36,309 bases of DNA from JBCCAG01 sp050330955 (GTDB lineage: Bacteria > Cyanobacteriota > Cyanobacteriia > CAKZMO01), in NCBI GenBank assembly GCA_050330955.1, contig JBHJHJ010000169.1, positions 1 to 36,309 on the forward strand, in the 5' to 3' direction. The notes under the pieces are model-generated. The model had not been told where the DNA came from. It searched no databases and saw only the letters and a program-made list of their open reading frames with translations. Positions 23,217 to 31,518 of the stretch are shown piece by piece (positions within the stretch are counted from its first letter, which is position 1; each line of letters begins with the position of its first letter). A program made the translations under genes and the position numbers.

Positions 23217-23579
23217 ATGTCTTCCCCCGAGCCCAGTTCCTCTCAGGTCCGTTCTTCTCAAGCTAGCTCCTCCCAGAGCGCTGACGCTAAAACGCCTGCC
23301 CAGCCCCCGCAGCCGACGTCCCCCTGGCGCTGCTTCGGCGGATTTCTGATTGCGGGTCCAATGGCTTACGCGTTTTACTGGATGACGGTGTCCATCGCTC
23401 AGACCCTGGCCGATAGCCCCATCCGCTCAGATAGCACCCTGGCGGCCAATATTGCCGTACTGGTGCGCACTTTGGTGATTGGCATGGTCGCTCTAGCCAC
23501 AGGAATCTTTGCCCTAGTGGCTGTGGGGTTGCTCGCTTTGGGCATCCAGCTTCTGCTCAAGCGTCCGCAAGACGCCTAG
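23217..23579 (+). CDS. DUF3082-family membrane protein
   Basis: A 120-residue protein of a family found mostly in cyanobacteria (DUF3082), function unknown. The first 40 residues are Ser/Gln/Pro-rich and disordered. SPWRCFGGFLIAGPMAYAFYWM starts a first membrane helix (about 45-65), followed by a short polar loop and a second hydrophobic helix (about 85-115) ending KRPQDA. ATG 23217 is used; a TTG two codons earlier is possible. It follows ispE by 63 bases and precedes the photolyase gene by 45, all on the same strand. Confidence 0.8.
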   Translation: MSSPEPSSSQVRSSQASSSQSADAKTPAQPPQPTSPWRCFGGFLIAGPMAYAFYWMTVSIAQTLADSPIRSDSTLAANIAVLVRTLVIGMVALATGIFALVAVGLLALGIQLLLKRPQDA

Positions 23580-23624
23580 TCGATGCTCAGTCATTTATGA
23601 CCACAGGCCCATGACCATTAGCTT

Positions 23625-25133
23625 ATGACAATCGGTATTTGGGTCCTCGGAGACCAGCTTCATCCTGAGCAAACGGCGCTGCAGCAGCGCTACGCTGAGC
23701 GGCAGAAGACGCCGGTCATCCTCATCGAGTCGGCGCAATACGCCCAGCAGCGCCCCTATCACCGGCAAAAATTAGTCCTGGTGTGGTCGGCCATGCGGCA
23801 CTTTGCCGCAGAGCTGCGCCAGTCGGGCTGGCCGGTGACCTATGCCGTCGAGCCCGACTTCCTAGCGCCGCTCACCGCCTGGATTCAGGCGCACCATGTC
23901 CAGGAGCTGCGCATAATGCAGCCCAGCGATCGCCCCTTTCAAAAGCTGATTGAGGGGCTAGACCTACCCTGCGCCGTAAGCCTGCAGCCCAACAACCACT
24001 TCCTCTGGTCCAGCGAAGACTTTGCCCAGTGGGCCAGCCGCCGCAAGTCCCTGCTGATGGAGAGCTTTTACCGCGAGGGCAGGCGGCGCTTTCAAGTGAT
24101 GATGGTTGGGAAGGAGCCGGAAGGCGGTCAGTGGAATTACGACAAGGCTAACCGCAAGCCCCCCAAAGGCGATCTCAATCCGCCGGAACCCCTTTGGTTT
24201 GAGCCGGACCAGACGACCCGTGAGGTGATTGACTGGGTGCAGGTGCAGGACTTTTCCAGCTATGGCAAGATAGAGCCCTTTCGCTGGGGGGTGACGCGAT
24301 CGCAAGCCCTTGAGGTTCTGAGCTATTTCATTGAGCAGCGCCTAGCGGACTTTGGCCCCTATCAGGACGCCATGGTCACGGGGGAAGAGACCCTGTGGCA
24401 CGCCATGCTGTCCCCCTACCTTAACCTAGGGCTGCTGCAGCCTATGGAGGTGATTGAGGCGGTGGAGACGGCCTACTCCAACGGAGAAATACCCATCAAC
24501 AGCGCCGAAGGGCTGATTCGTCAGGTGCTAGGCTGGCGTGAGTACATGCGGGGTATCTACACCCAAACTGACGCAGACTACCCCGACCGTAACTGGTTTG
24601 GCCACGACCGCCCGCTGCCCGACTTCTTCTGGGACAGCGATAAAACTCAGATGAATTGCCTCAGGCAAACCCTCAGCCAGGTGGAGCAGACGGGCTACGC
24701 TCACCACATTCAGCGGCTGATGCTGCTCAGCAACTTCGCCCTGATTGCCGGCCTGTCTCCCCAGGAGGTAGAGCGCTGGTTCCACGCCGCGTTTATCGAC
24801 GCCTACGATTGGGTGATGCAGACCAACGTTCTTGGCATGGGGCTATTTGCCGATGGCGGACTGTTGGCCTCTAAACCCTACGCCGCGTCTGCCAACTACA
24901 TCAATCGCATGAGCGATTACTGTAAAGGCTGTCAGTACAACCACCGTAAACGTACTGAGGAAGACGCCTGCCCCTTTAATTTCCTATACTGGGATTTTCT
25001 TGCCCGCCACCGTGACAAGCTCAACACCCAGGGCCGAATGAACCTAATCTTGGCCAATCTTGATAGAATGTCCTCTGATGAGCTTGCCAAAGTCCGTCAG
25101 GCTGCGGCAAACTGGCATCAACACCACGGGTAA
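23625..25133 (+). CDS. Iron-sulfur bacterial cryptochrome/photolyase (FeS-BCP, PhrB-like (6-4) photolyase)
   Basis: A 502-residue flavoprotein of the photolyase/cryptochrome superfamily, branch FeS-BCP (Agrobacterium PhrB, CryB), proven (6-4) photolyases or blue-light receptors. Four cysteines at 345, 433, 436 and 449 have exactly the 88-3-13 spacing of the [4Fe-4S] ligands in PhrB. Other marks are the N-terminal WVLGDQLHPEQTAL (antenna domain), GWREYMRGIYTQTDADYPDRNWF, and DWVMQTNVLGMGLFADGG in the FAD domain. Repair of ultraviolet (6-4) lesions is the probable role. It is the last gene of the plus-strand run beginning at tatA and may be partly cotranscribed. Full length, no damage. Confidence 0.94.
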   Translation: MTIGIWVLGDQLHPEQTALQQRYAERQKTPVILIESAQYAQQRPYHRQKLVLVWSAMRHFAAELRQSGWPVTYAVEPDFLAPLTAWIQAHHVQELRIMQPSDRPFQKLIEGLDLPCAVSLQPNNHFLWSSEDFAQWASRRKSLLMESFYREGRRRFQVMMVGKEPEGGQWNYDKANRKPPKGDLNPPEPLWFEPDQTTREVIDWVQVQDFSSYGKIEPFRWGVTRSQALEVLSYFIEQRLADFGPYQDAMVTGEETLWHAMLSPYLNLGLLQPMEVIEAVETAYSNGEIPINSAEGLIRQVLGWREYMRGIYTQTDADYPDRNWFGHDRPLPDFFWDSDKTQMNCLRQTLSQVEQTGYAHHIQRLMLLSNFALIAGLSPQEVERWFHAAFIDAYDWVMQTNVLGMGLFADGGLLASKPYAASANYINRMSDYCKGCQYNHRKRTEEDACPFNFLYWDFLARHRDKLNTQGRMNLILANLDRMSSDELAKVRQAAANWHQHHG

Positions 25134-25625
25134 TCGGCGACACGTCAGGTTCGCCGAGGCTGGCATCCACCCATCGTCCAGGCTCAGACCTGCGCATAGC
25201 AAGATTTAGGGCAGGCTCTACCGTCTCCTGTCGCTCGAATAGGTAGACCGTATCTTCATGAAAAAGGCACGGATCGAGCGGCTCAACTTCGTAGAACAGA
25301 CTAGTCAACCCCCAGACTCAAGGTCGCATAGTTTACCGGGCAGCATCACGACTGTGCTTAGACGTCCATAGTTCAACTTGCCTTAGGCCTGCAGGACGCC
25401 CTGCGATCGCGGCCGGGTTAATCGCAATGGTTTGCGCTGAGTTGTTCGCGCTGAATTGTTTGCCTTAACCTACCTGAGGCGATCGCCCTGTTTCGTCAAC
25501 AGACGCTGTAAGTAGCCCTAAGCCCGGCCTGGAACCTACCTCCAGGAACATCTTCCGCCAGATGTCGTCTCACTAAGGGCGGCCGTCTCACACTTTTTGA
25601 CCATTAGCTGAGTTTCACCAAGCCA
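25134..25625. other. Intergenic region upstream of sigG
   Basis: About 490 bases separate the photolyase stop from sigG. It has HIP1-like sites and a 14-base tandem repeat at 25434-25461. A leftward frame (stop within the photolyase gene, start near 25308) looks faintly protein-like but has no match I recognise. The sigG promoter must lie here, but no clear -35/-10 pair is seen. Confidence 0.5.
25434..25461. repeat. Tandem duplication of a 14-base unit
   Basis: GCGCTGAGTTGTTC is followed directly by GCGCTGAATTGTTT, with two differences. The pair lies about 165 bases upstream of the sigG start and may be a regulator site pair or slippage. Confidence 0.65.
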
Positions 25626-26291
25626 ATGCAGTCTATTGCTGATCTAAAACTTTTTTCCCGAAGTGCCGGTATGTCCGCAGCGGGTCCAATGTCAGTGCCG
25701 CTAGAAAAGCTTTCCAATGACGAACTGATTTTGTGCTGTCAGGCAGGGCTCCGTCCCGACAAGGCCGCCTTTGCTGAACTGCTGCGCCGTTATCAGCCAC
25801 ATCTCGAAAAAGTGCTCTATCATCTCGCGCCAGATTGGTCTGACCGAGCTGATTTAGTGCAGGAGGTCTGGATTCGAGTCTACCGAAACCTCAAGCGTTT
25901 GCAGGAGCCCGCAAAGTTTCGCGGCTGGCTAACGCGCATCGCAACCAATTTGTTCTACGACGAGCTGCGCAAGCGCAAGCGCGTCAAATCTCCGCTGTCC
26001 CTCGACGCACCCCGGCAGGCCGACGACGGCGAAATGTCCTGGGAGGTGGCTTCAGCCGATCCTGGCCCCGACCAAGAGTTGCTGACCCAGGAGTTCTACA
26101 ACCAGCTTCACAAAGCGATCGCCGATCTGCCTGAAGTCTTTCGCACCACTATTATGCTGCGAGAAATTGAGGGCATGGCCTACGAAGATATCGCTGAAGT
26201 AACCGGCGTGTCTTTGGGAACGGTTAAGTCTAGAATTGCCCGCGCTCGTCAACGCCTGCAGTCTCAGCTTCAGCGCTACATCAATTTATAG
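25626..26291 (+). CDS. sigG: ECF-type sigma factor, SigG-like
   Basis: A group 4 (extracytoplasmic function) sigma factor that directs RNA polymerase to stress promoters. In the 221-residue protein, region 2 spans about 45-115 (FAELLRRYQPHLEKV, DRADLVQEVWIRVYRNL, FRGWLTRIATNLFYDELRKRKR) and region 4 about 160-215 (IADLPEVFRTTIMLREIEGMAYEDIAEVTGVSLGTVKSRIARAR). The sequence and the downstream anti-sigma gene match the conserved SigG-SapG pair of cyanobacteria. The exact start is uncertain: ATG 25626 has no ribosome site, and ATGs at codons 16 and 22 are alternatives. Its cognate regulator gene follows 370 bases downstream. Confidence 0.9.
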   Translation: MQSIADLKLFSRSAGMSAAGPMSVPLEKLSNDELILCCQAGLRPDKAAFAELLRRYQPHLEKVLYHLAPDWSDRADLVQEVWIRVYRNLKRLQEPAKFRGWLTRIATNLFYDELRKRKRVKSPLSLDAPRQADDGEMSWEVASADPGPDQELLTQEFYNQLHKAIADLPEVFRTTIMLREIEGMAYEDIAEVTGVSLGTVKSRIARARQRLQSQLQRYINL

Positions 26292-26661
26292 CGTTACCTC
26301 ACGTAGCGCTATTCAGGGCGCGAGAAATTTGGATTAGGATTCAAAATCGTCCTAAAGTTTCCGGAGGCGCGGTTAGACGGGCTGAAAGCTATGCGACTAG
26401 ATTAAGACAGCAGTTCGAAGATTGTAAATCTCTACCTCATATTGGTTAAGTAATTTCAACGAGATAGATTCTGAGGAGCAAATCTAGAGAGGCTGCGTCA
26501 ATACAGATATAACAAGCAAAAGCGCAAAAGTATTTTGCTCGCTCGTGTATCGCCACCCCTTCAGATTCAGTGCCGTAGTCTGCCCCCGGAATTGCTCCGC
26601 CATTCGACAGCCGGCTCTTCTAACGATGTTGTAAGTTACTTTAGACAAAGGACGTATAGCT
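26292..26661. other. Long gap between sigG and its anti-sigma gene
   Basis: About 370 bases without a convincing gene, somewhat A+T-richer than the flanks. A 6-bp hairpin (TTAGGA/TCCTAA, 26334-26355, loop of 10) follows sigG by 40 bases; there is no T-run. The size suggests that the anti-sigma gene has its own promoter or a long leader. Confidence 0.5.
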
Positions 26662-27426
26662 GTGAGTTCCCAACACCAGCATCCTCAGTTCCGCCGCCCC
26701 GCAAACCACCGTTCCCATCCAATACCCTCCAAAGCCGTGAACCGAGATTCCCAACCTATTCCTTTTTCGACCGATGAAAGCTGGGAAGGCCTCAAGCGCG
26801 ATCGCTTCGAACTTTTGAGCGCCTTTCTCGATGGCGAGGTTACTCCCGCCGAGCGTGAGCAGGTCCTTGCCCTGCTTGAGCATGACCAAACAATGCAGTG
26901 CCTTTATGCGCGGCTAATTAAGCTGCGCCGAGGGCTTCAGAGTATGCCGGTGCCCACCTCCAGTCAAACTGTCGAAGATATTCTCACTAAGGTTCAGGCC
27001 CGCACTGAACGGCGTCCCCGACGCACGGCAGCAGCCTGGGGCGGTATGGCGATCGCCGCCCTGTTTGTCTCGGCCATCATGGGCAGCTTGGCGCTACCGG
27101 GAGCCATCAACCAGATCCCTGACGAAGAGCCCAAGTCCGAGCTTTCTGATTCCCCTGAGGGGGAAAGTGACCTCGATAAGGTCCTTGATGAGTCAGATGG
27201 AGCGATTGACGTACCCGCGCCGGATGAAAAGCCCGCAGAGGCAATTTCATCAGACGAGCTGATGATTCCCATCGCTCAGCCCGTTGTGCCGCTGCCCATT
27301 GCCATCGAGCCGGTGGAAGAAGTTGAGGCTGCGAGCGCTGCCGAAGCTGATTCCGACAAGGCGCAGAACGAAGCCGATAGATTTTCCGCCCCGGCAAGCG
27401 CTGAAGCTCCAAGCAACCAGTTCTAG
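26662..27426 (+). CDS. sapG: Anti-sigma factor, probable partner of SigG (SapG-like)
   Basis: A single-pass membrane protein of 254 residues that probably holds SigG inactive. Residues 1-40 are polar and disordered. Residues 45-95 (DRFELLSAFLDGEVTPAEREQVLALLEHD) have the anti-sigma N-terminal helical pattern, but the zinc-binding His-x3-Cys-x2-Cys motif is absent. One membrane helix lies at about 125-147, after the basic RTERRPRR. The rest is a Glu/Asp/Pro/Ala-rich, disordered outer segment that may be the sensor or protease target. The start is GTG 26662, with AAAGGA nine bases upstream. Position after an ECF sigma gene is the main argument for function; the gene symbol follows the Synechocystis homologue by inference. 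Confidence 0.8.
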   Translation: MSSQHQHPQFRRPANHRSHPIPSKAVNRDSQPIPFSTDESWEGLKRDRFELLSAFLDGEVTPAEREQVLALLEHDQTMQCLYARLIKLRRGLQSMPVPTSSQTVEDILTKVQARTERRPRRTAAAWGGMAIAALFVSAIMGSLALPGAINQIPDEEPKSELSDSPEGESDLDKVLDESDGAIDVPAPDEKPAEAISSDELMIPIAQPVVPLPIAIEPVEEVEAASAAEADSDKAQNEADRFSAPASAEAPSNQF

Positions 27427-27481
27427 GCTAGCCAGTTTTAGGTCGATTAGTTCTGGGCCGCTCTAAGCAATCTCTCGCTGC

Positions 27482-27973
27482 TTAAAAGTAGGCGCTACGC
27501 CCGGTCCATGGCCCCTGCACCAAGCGCCCTGCCATGCCCCGGACGCGCCGTGGCTCCATCAGGTAGATCCAAGCCTTTCCTAAAGCCTGATGATTTGGGG
27601 TAAAGAGTAGCGTACTGCAGCGATAGTATTCGTTTTCGTGGGGCGATCGCTTGGGAGAGTAATCTTCAAGCTCATCTAGAAGCCTAAGGCAGCCTGAATC
27701 GCGAAACTGCAAGCGATAGCCCTGAACCATCGGTTTCAGAGGCAGGGTCATGTGCTCAGCGCGCAGTTCTGAGACCCGATCGATTGCCACCACGGCAGGA
27801 TATCCTGCCGGCAGCGCGTAGAGGTATCCAGGGGCGATCGCTGGCGTTTCGGAGATTACCCGTCCCTTGCAGTAGCGATCGTAGTTTGCCTCGCCAGGTT
27901 TGAGCGTGCCGTAGACGAAAATGCTAACGGGATCCATTCCTGTTGCCATATTGATGCTGCACGGCTTGAGCAT
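27482..27973 (-). CDS. Gamma-glutamylcyclotransferase-like (AIG2/GGCT fold) protein
   Basis: A small enzyme of 163 residues with the GGCT-like fold. The nucleotide-like loop motif FVYGTLKPGEANY is near residues 18-30, and the acid-base Glu is probably in LLDELEDY near 99-106. Members act on gamma-glutamyl amines or peptides such as those from glutathione turnover; the true substrate is unknown. Start is uncertain: ATG at 27973, 27949 or 27937; homologues usually begin close to FVYGTLK, which favours a shorter form, but no candidate has a good ribosome site. It is divergent from leuS, with the hairpin pair between them. Confidence 0.82.
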   Translation of the reverse strand: MLKPCSINMATGMDPVSIFVYGTLKPGEANYDRYCKGRVISETPAIAPGYLYALPAGYPAVVAIDRVSELRAEHMTLPLKPMVQGYRLQFRDSGCLRLLDELEDYSPKRSPHENEYYRCSTLLFTPNHQALGKAWIYLMEPRRVRGMAGRLVQGPWTGRSAYF

Positions 27974-28004
27974 ATCCCACTGAGCATATCTAATCTGAAC
28001 ACGC

Positions 28005-28034
28005 GCAACTGTCCTAATCAGTTAGGACGGTTGC
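28005..28034. promoter_or_regulatory. 13-bp inverted repeat upstream of leuS (operator or leader hairpin)
   Basis: Arms GCAACTGTCCTAA and TTAGGACGGTTGC pair over 13 positions (one G-U wobble as RNA) around the loop TCAG. It ends directly before TATAGAAT, a good -10 box for leuS (28035-28042), so it covers the spacer and -35 region. That position suits a repressor operator. If transcription starts upstream it would be a strong leader hairpin instead. It is also within the upstream region of the divergent GGCT-like gene. Confidence 0.75.
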
Positions 28035-28056
28035 TATAGAATGGGAGCAATCCCAT
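28035..28056 (+). promoter_or_regulatory. Probable leuS -10 element and a second small hairpin
   Basis: TATAGAAT at 28035-28042 resembles a sigma70-type -10 box. It runs into ATGGGA-GCAA-TCCCAT (28041-28056), a 6-bp hairpin capped by a GNRA-type tetraloop, about 30 bases before the GTG start. Whether this hairpin is in the message depends on the true start of transcription. Confidence 0.5.
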
Positions 28057-28086
28057 AAGTTTATGCCCGGCACAGAGGAGTCACTG

Positions 28087-30654
28087 GTGGAGCGATATCA
28101 GGCGGATGCAATTGAACCGAAGTGGCAGCAGGTTTGGGACGAGCAGCAGCTTGACCAAACCCCTGAAGCGGCTGACAAACCTAAGTTCTATGCCCTGTCC
28201 ATGTTCCCCTATCCTTCGGGAAATCTGCACATGGGCCACGTCCGCAACTACACCATCACTGACGTCATTGCCCGCGTCAAGCGGATGCAGGGGCACCGCG
28301 TGCTGCATCCCATGGGCTGGGATGCCTTCGGTTTGCCCGCCGAGAACGCTGCCATCGACCGGGGCGTGCACCCCGCTAAGTGGACCCACGAAAACATTGC
28401 CCAGATGACGGCCCAGCTTAAGCAGCTTGGCTTATCCTACGACTGGAACCGGGAGGTGGCCACCTGCGCCCCGGACTATTACCGCTGGACCCAGTGGATT
28501 TTCCTGCAGTTTTTAGATGCTGGTCTCGCATACCAAAAGGAAGCGGCGGTGAACTGGGATCCGGTGGACCAAACGGTGCTGGCCAATGAGCAGGTGGACA
28601 GCGATGGGCGATCGTGGCGATCGGGGGCGATGGTGGAGCGGCGCCTGCTGCGCCAGTGGTTCCTCAAGATTACCGACTACGCCGAACAGCTTCTGGCTGA
28701 CCTAGACAAGCTAGACGGCTGGCCCGAGCGGGTGAAGCTGATGCAGGAGAACTGGATCGGCAAGTCTATCGGCGCACGGGTCGAATTTAAGACGCCCAAT
28801 GGTGAGCCAATTCCCATCTTTACGACGCGGCCTGACACCTTGTGGGGCGCCACCTTTATGGTGCTGTCCCCAGAGCACCCTTTGGTGGCGTCTTTAACCA
28901 CCAAAGGGCAAGCCGAAGCGGTGAGCGCGTACCAAAAAGAAGCCGCTGCCAAGAGTGAGGTGGAGCGCACCGCCGACGATCGCACCAAGACGGGCGTATT
29001 CACCGGGGGCTACGCCGTCAATCCGGTGAACGGCGAGAATGTCCCGGTGTGGATCGCGGACTATGTGCTGATGGACTACGGCACTGGGGCCATTATGGCC
29101 GTGCCCGCCCACGACCAGCGGGACTTCGACTTTGCCCAATCTTTCGGGTTAGATATTGTGCGCGTCGTCTTTCCCCCCAACGCGGATCCTCAGCAGGCCG
29201 AATCGCTGACGGAGGCCTACAGCGATAACGCCAGCGGCGTGCTGCAGAACTCTGGGCCGCTCAACGGGCTGACGGTGCCAGAAGCTAAGCGCAAGGTGAT
29301 TGAACACTTAGAAGACAAGGGCATCGGCATTGCCCAGACCACCTACCGCCTGCGGGACTGGCTGATTTCCCGCCAGCGCTACTGGGGCGTCCCCATTCCG
29401 GTGATTCACTGCCCCGACTGCGGCATCGTTCCGGTTCCTGAGGCCGAGCTGCCTGTGAAGCTGCCGGAGGACGTGTCTTTCTCTGGGCGCGGTCCCTCAC
29501 CCCTGGCCAAGCTCGACCACTGGGTCAACGTCTCCTGCCCCTCCTGCGGCACTGTCGCCAAGCGGGAAACCGACACCATGGACACCTTTATTGATTCGTC
29601 CTGGTATTTCCTGCGCTACTGCGACGCCAACAACGACAAGCAAGTCTTCGCCACCGATAAAGTGAACGACTGGATGGCGGTGGACCAGTACGTGGGCGGC
29701 ATTGAGCACGCGATTTTGCACCTGCTCTACTCGCGGTTCTTTACCAAAGTCTTGCGCGATCGCGGTCTTTTGAACGCAGATGAGCCCTTTAAGCGGCTGC
29801 TCACCCAGGGTATGGTGCAGGCCATGACCTACAAAAACCCTGCCACAGGCAAGTACATCCCCGCTGACAAAGTCACGGACCCTAGCAAGCCGACGGATCC
29901 AGAAACCGGCGACCCCCTGGAAGTGTTCTACGAGAAGATGTCCAAGTCAAAGTACAACGGTATTGCGCCGGGAGTGGTGCTCTCCAAGTATGGGGCGGAT
30001 ACGGCCCGCATGTTCATCCTGTTCAAAGCGCCGCCGGAGAAAGACCTGGAATGGGACGATGCGGATGTGGAAGGGCAGTTTCGCTTTTTGAACCGGGTTT
30101 GGCGGCTGGTGCAAGAGTTTGCTCAAGTTGAGCTGGCTAAACCTGGCGCTGCTCTGACTAAGGATGAAAAAGACCTGCGCCGCGCCATTCACACGGCTAT
30201 CAAAGAAGTTACCGAAGACTTTGACGGCGACTACCAGTTCAATACGGCGGTGTCGGAGCTGATGAAGCTGAGCAATGCGATGTCAGACTTCAAGGAAAAG
30301 TCTTCAGCGGTTTACGGCGAAGGCATTCGTACCCTGGTGTCGATGCTGGCTCCCTTTGCGCCCCACATTACGGAAGAATTGTGGCGGGCTATTGGAGCAC
30401 AGGACTCTGTGCATCGAGCGGTTTGGCCAAAGGTCGATGCTGAAGCGCTAGTGGTAGACGAAATTCCGCTGGTGATTCAGGTGATGGGCAAAACCCGGGG
30501 TACGATTCAGGTGCCGTCGAAGTCGGACAAGGCCGCGCTGGAGCGGTTGGCGAAGGAGTCGGAGCTAGCACAGCGTTATATCGAGGGTAAGGAAATCAAA
30601 AAAGTGATTGTGGTGCCCGGAAAGCTAGTGAATTTCGTGCTAACAAAGTCATAA
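28087..30654 (+). CDS. leuS: Leucyl-tRNA synthetase
   Basis: LeuS charges tRNA(Leu) with leucine. The class I signatures are present: HMGH (about residues 48-51, in PYPSGNLHMGHVRNYT) and KMSKS (617-621). The CP1 editing domain is intact (TTRPDTLWGATFMVLSPEHP, GAIMAVPAHDQRDFDF), and Cys pairs CPDC and CPSC are seen in the insert region. The C-terminal domain ends KKVIVVPGKLVNFV. Start: GTG 28087 is preferred over ATG 28063 because GAGGAG lies exactly six bases upstream of it and the resulting M-E-R-Y-Q-A-D-A-I-E-P-K-W matches the family N-terminus; the ATG has no ribosome site. The resulting length is 855 residues, normal for bacteria. Confidence 0.96.
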   Translation: MERYQADAIEPKWQQVWDEQQLDQTPEAADKPKFYALSMFPYPSGNLHMGHVRNYTITDVIARVKRMQGHRVLHPMGWDAFGLPAENAAIDRGVHPAKWTHENIAQMTAQLKQLGLSYDWNREVATCAPDYYRWTQWIFLQFLDAGLAYQKEAAVNWDPVDQTVLANEQVDSDGRSWRSGAMVERRLLRQWFLKITDYAEQLLADLDKLDGWPERVKLMQENWIGKSIGARVEFKTPNGEPIPIFTTRPDTLWGATFMVLSPEHPLVASLTTKGQAEAVSAYQKEAAAKSEVERTADDRTKTGVFTGGYAVNPVNGENVPVWIADYVLMDYGTGAIMAVPAHDQRDFDFAQSFGLDIVRVVFPPNADPQQAESLTEAYSDNASGVLQNSGPLNGLTVPEAKRKVIEHLEDKGIGIAQTTYRLRDWLISRQRYWGVPIPVIHCPDCGIVPVPEAELPVKLPEDVSFSGRGPSPLAKLDHWVNVSCPSCGTVAKRETDTMDTFIDSSWYFLRYCDANNDKQVFATDKVNDWMAVDQYVGGIEHAILHLLYSRFFTKVLRDRGLLNADEPFKRLLTQGMVQAMTYKNPATGKYIPADKVTDPSKPTDPETGDPLEVFYEKMSKSKYNGIAPGVVLSKYGADTARMFILFKAPPEKDLEWDDADVEGQFRFLNRVWRLVQEFAQVELAKPGAALTKDEKDLRRAIHTAIKEVTEDFDGDYQFNTAVSELMKLSNAMSDFKEKSSAVYGEGIRTLVSMLAPFAPHITEELWRAIGAQDSVHRAVWPKVDAEALVVDEIPLVIQVMGKTRGTIQVPSKSDKAALERLAKESELAQRYIEGKEIKKVIVVPGKLVNFVLTKS

Positions 30655-30759
30655 ACCAAGATCATTTTGGAGACTAGAGTTTTTCCATCGGGAAAATTCC
30701 AGTTCCCGGCCTAAACGAGGTTTGGACGTTTTTCCTATCTACTACAGCAGGACATCACC

Positions 30760-31392
30760 ATGCCTGATCCATCTACTTTTGGCCTTTTTCTCACCGCCGC
30801 ATTTATCCTCAGCGTTACTCCTGGTCCCGGCCTGCTCTACACCCTGGCTCGCAGCATCCACGGCGGCAAATCGGCGGGAATCTCGTCGGTGCTAGGACTG
30901 TTTGTTGGTGGCCTAGTACATGTGGTGGCTGCTGCTATCGGCATCTCTAGCCTGCTCATGACTTCAGCGATCGCCTTCTCGGTAGTCAAGTATGCTGGCG
31001 CAGCCTATCTCATTTATCTGGGAGTGAGGACGCTCTTGCGGGCTGATACGCTCGCAGTCGACCCGGCTGAGGCTACCTTAGAGCGCAACGACTGGGTGTT
31101 TTATCAGGGCGTAATGACTGAAGTGCTCAACCCCAAAACCGCGCTCTTTTTCCTCGCCTTCATTCCGCAGTTTATTCGCGTGGAGAGCGGTCACGTCTTT
31201 GCCCAGTTTATGTTGCTAGGGCTGATTACCGCCGTAATGAACTTACTCTCTGATTTGGCTGTGGCGCTGTTTGCAGGACCGATTGGGCAGCGGCTACGGG
31301 AAAACATTCGCTTCAGGCGTCGGCAGCAGACCGTTTCGGGATTCGGGTTAATTGGGCTGGGGGCTTACGTCGCAGTGGCAGAGCAGTCGTAA
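30760..31392 (+). CDS. LysE/RhtB-family amino acid exporter
   Basis: An inner-membrane exporter of 210 residues with about six helices. The family signature is SVTPGPGLLYTLARSIHGGKSAG near residues 19-41, followed by hydrophobic helices with KYAGAAYLIYLGVRTLL and the LNPKTALFFLAFIPQF segment around 125. Such proteins export amino acids such as lysine, threonine or homoserine lactone analogues; the specific substrate is not predictable. It stands 105 bases after leuS on the same strand and 126 before leuC, but cotranscription is not certain. Confidence 0.93.
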   Translation: MPDPSTFGLFLTAAFILSVTPGPGLLYTLARSIHGGKSAGISSVLGLFVGGLVHVVAAAIGISSLLMTSAIAFSVVKYAGAAYLIYLGVRTLLRADTLAVDPAEATLERNDWVFYQGVMTEVLNPKTALFFLAFIPQFIRVESGHVFAQFMLLGLITAVMNLLSDLAVALFAGPIGQRLRENIRFRRRQQTVSGFGLIGLGAYVAVAEQS

Positions 31393-31459
31393 ACGCGCAC
31401 CACTACTCTGAAAGCTTTTGTAAAATAGGCTGCAATCAGACGGTTTCACGCCCTAAGGT

Positions 31460-31518
31460 AGTAGATCTTATACTTTGGGGCACCTGTTTCCGCCCAACAC
31501 ATCCATCGCAACACGCCC
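31460..31518 (+). promoter_or_regulatory. Possible leuC promoter and leader
   Basis: TATACT at 31469-31474 is a good -10-like hexamer, 45 bases before the leuC start. A matching -35 box is not clear (TTTCAC 19 bases upstream is poor), so a regulator-dependent promoter is possible. No leader peptide rich in leucine codons was seen. Confidence 0.35.

Noticed and set aside
25021..25308. Minus-strand frame of 95 residues running from the sigG upstream gap into the photolyase gene
   Set aside because: It overlaps the clearly real photolyase 3' end by more than 100 bases, needs a TTG start, and resembles no family; it may be a decayed remnant but is not supportable.
25455..25475. Possible Pho box (CTTAACCT) upstream of sigG
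   Set aside because: Only one copy is present; PhoB sites in cyanobacteria consist of tandem repeats.
31461..31474. Possible NtcA site (GTA ... TAC) upstream of leuC
   Set aside because: The spacing between GTA and TAC is 7 bases, not the 8 of the NtcA consensus, and the position relative to a -10 box is wrong.
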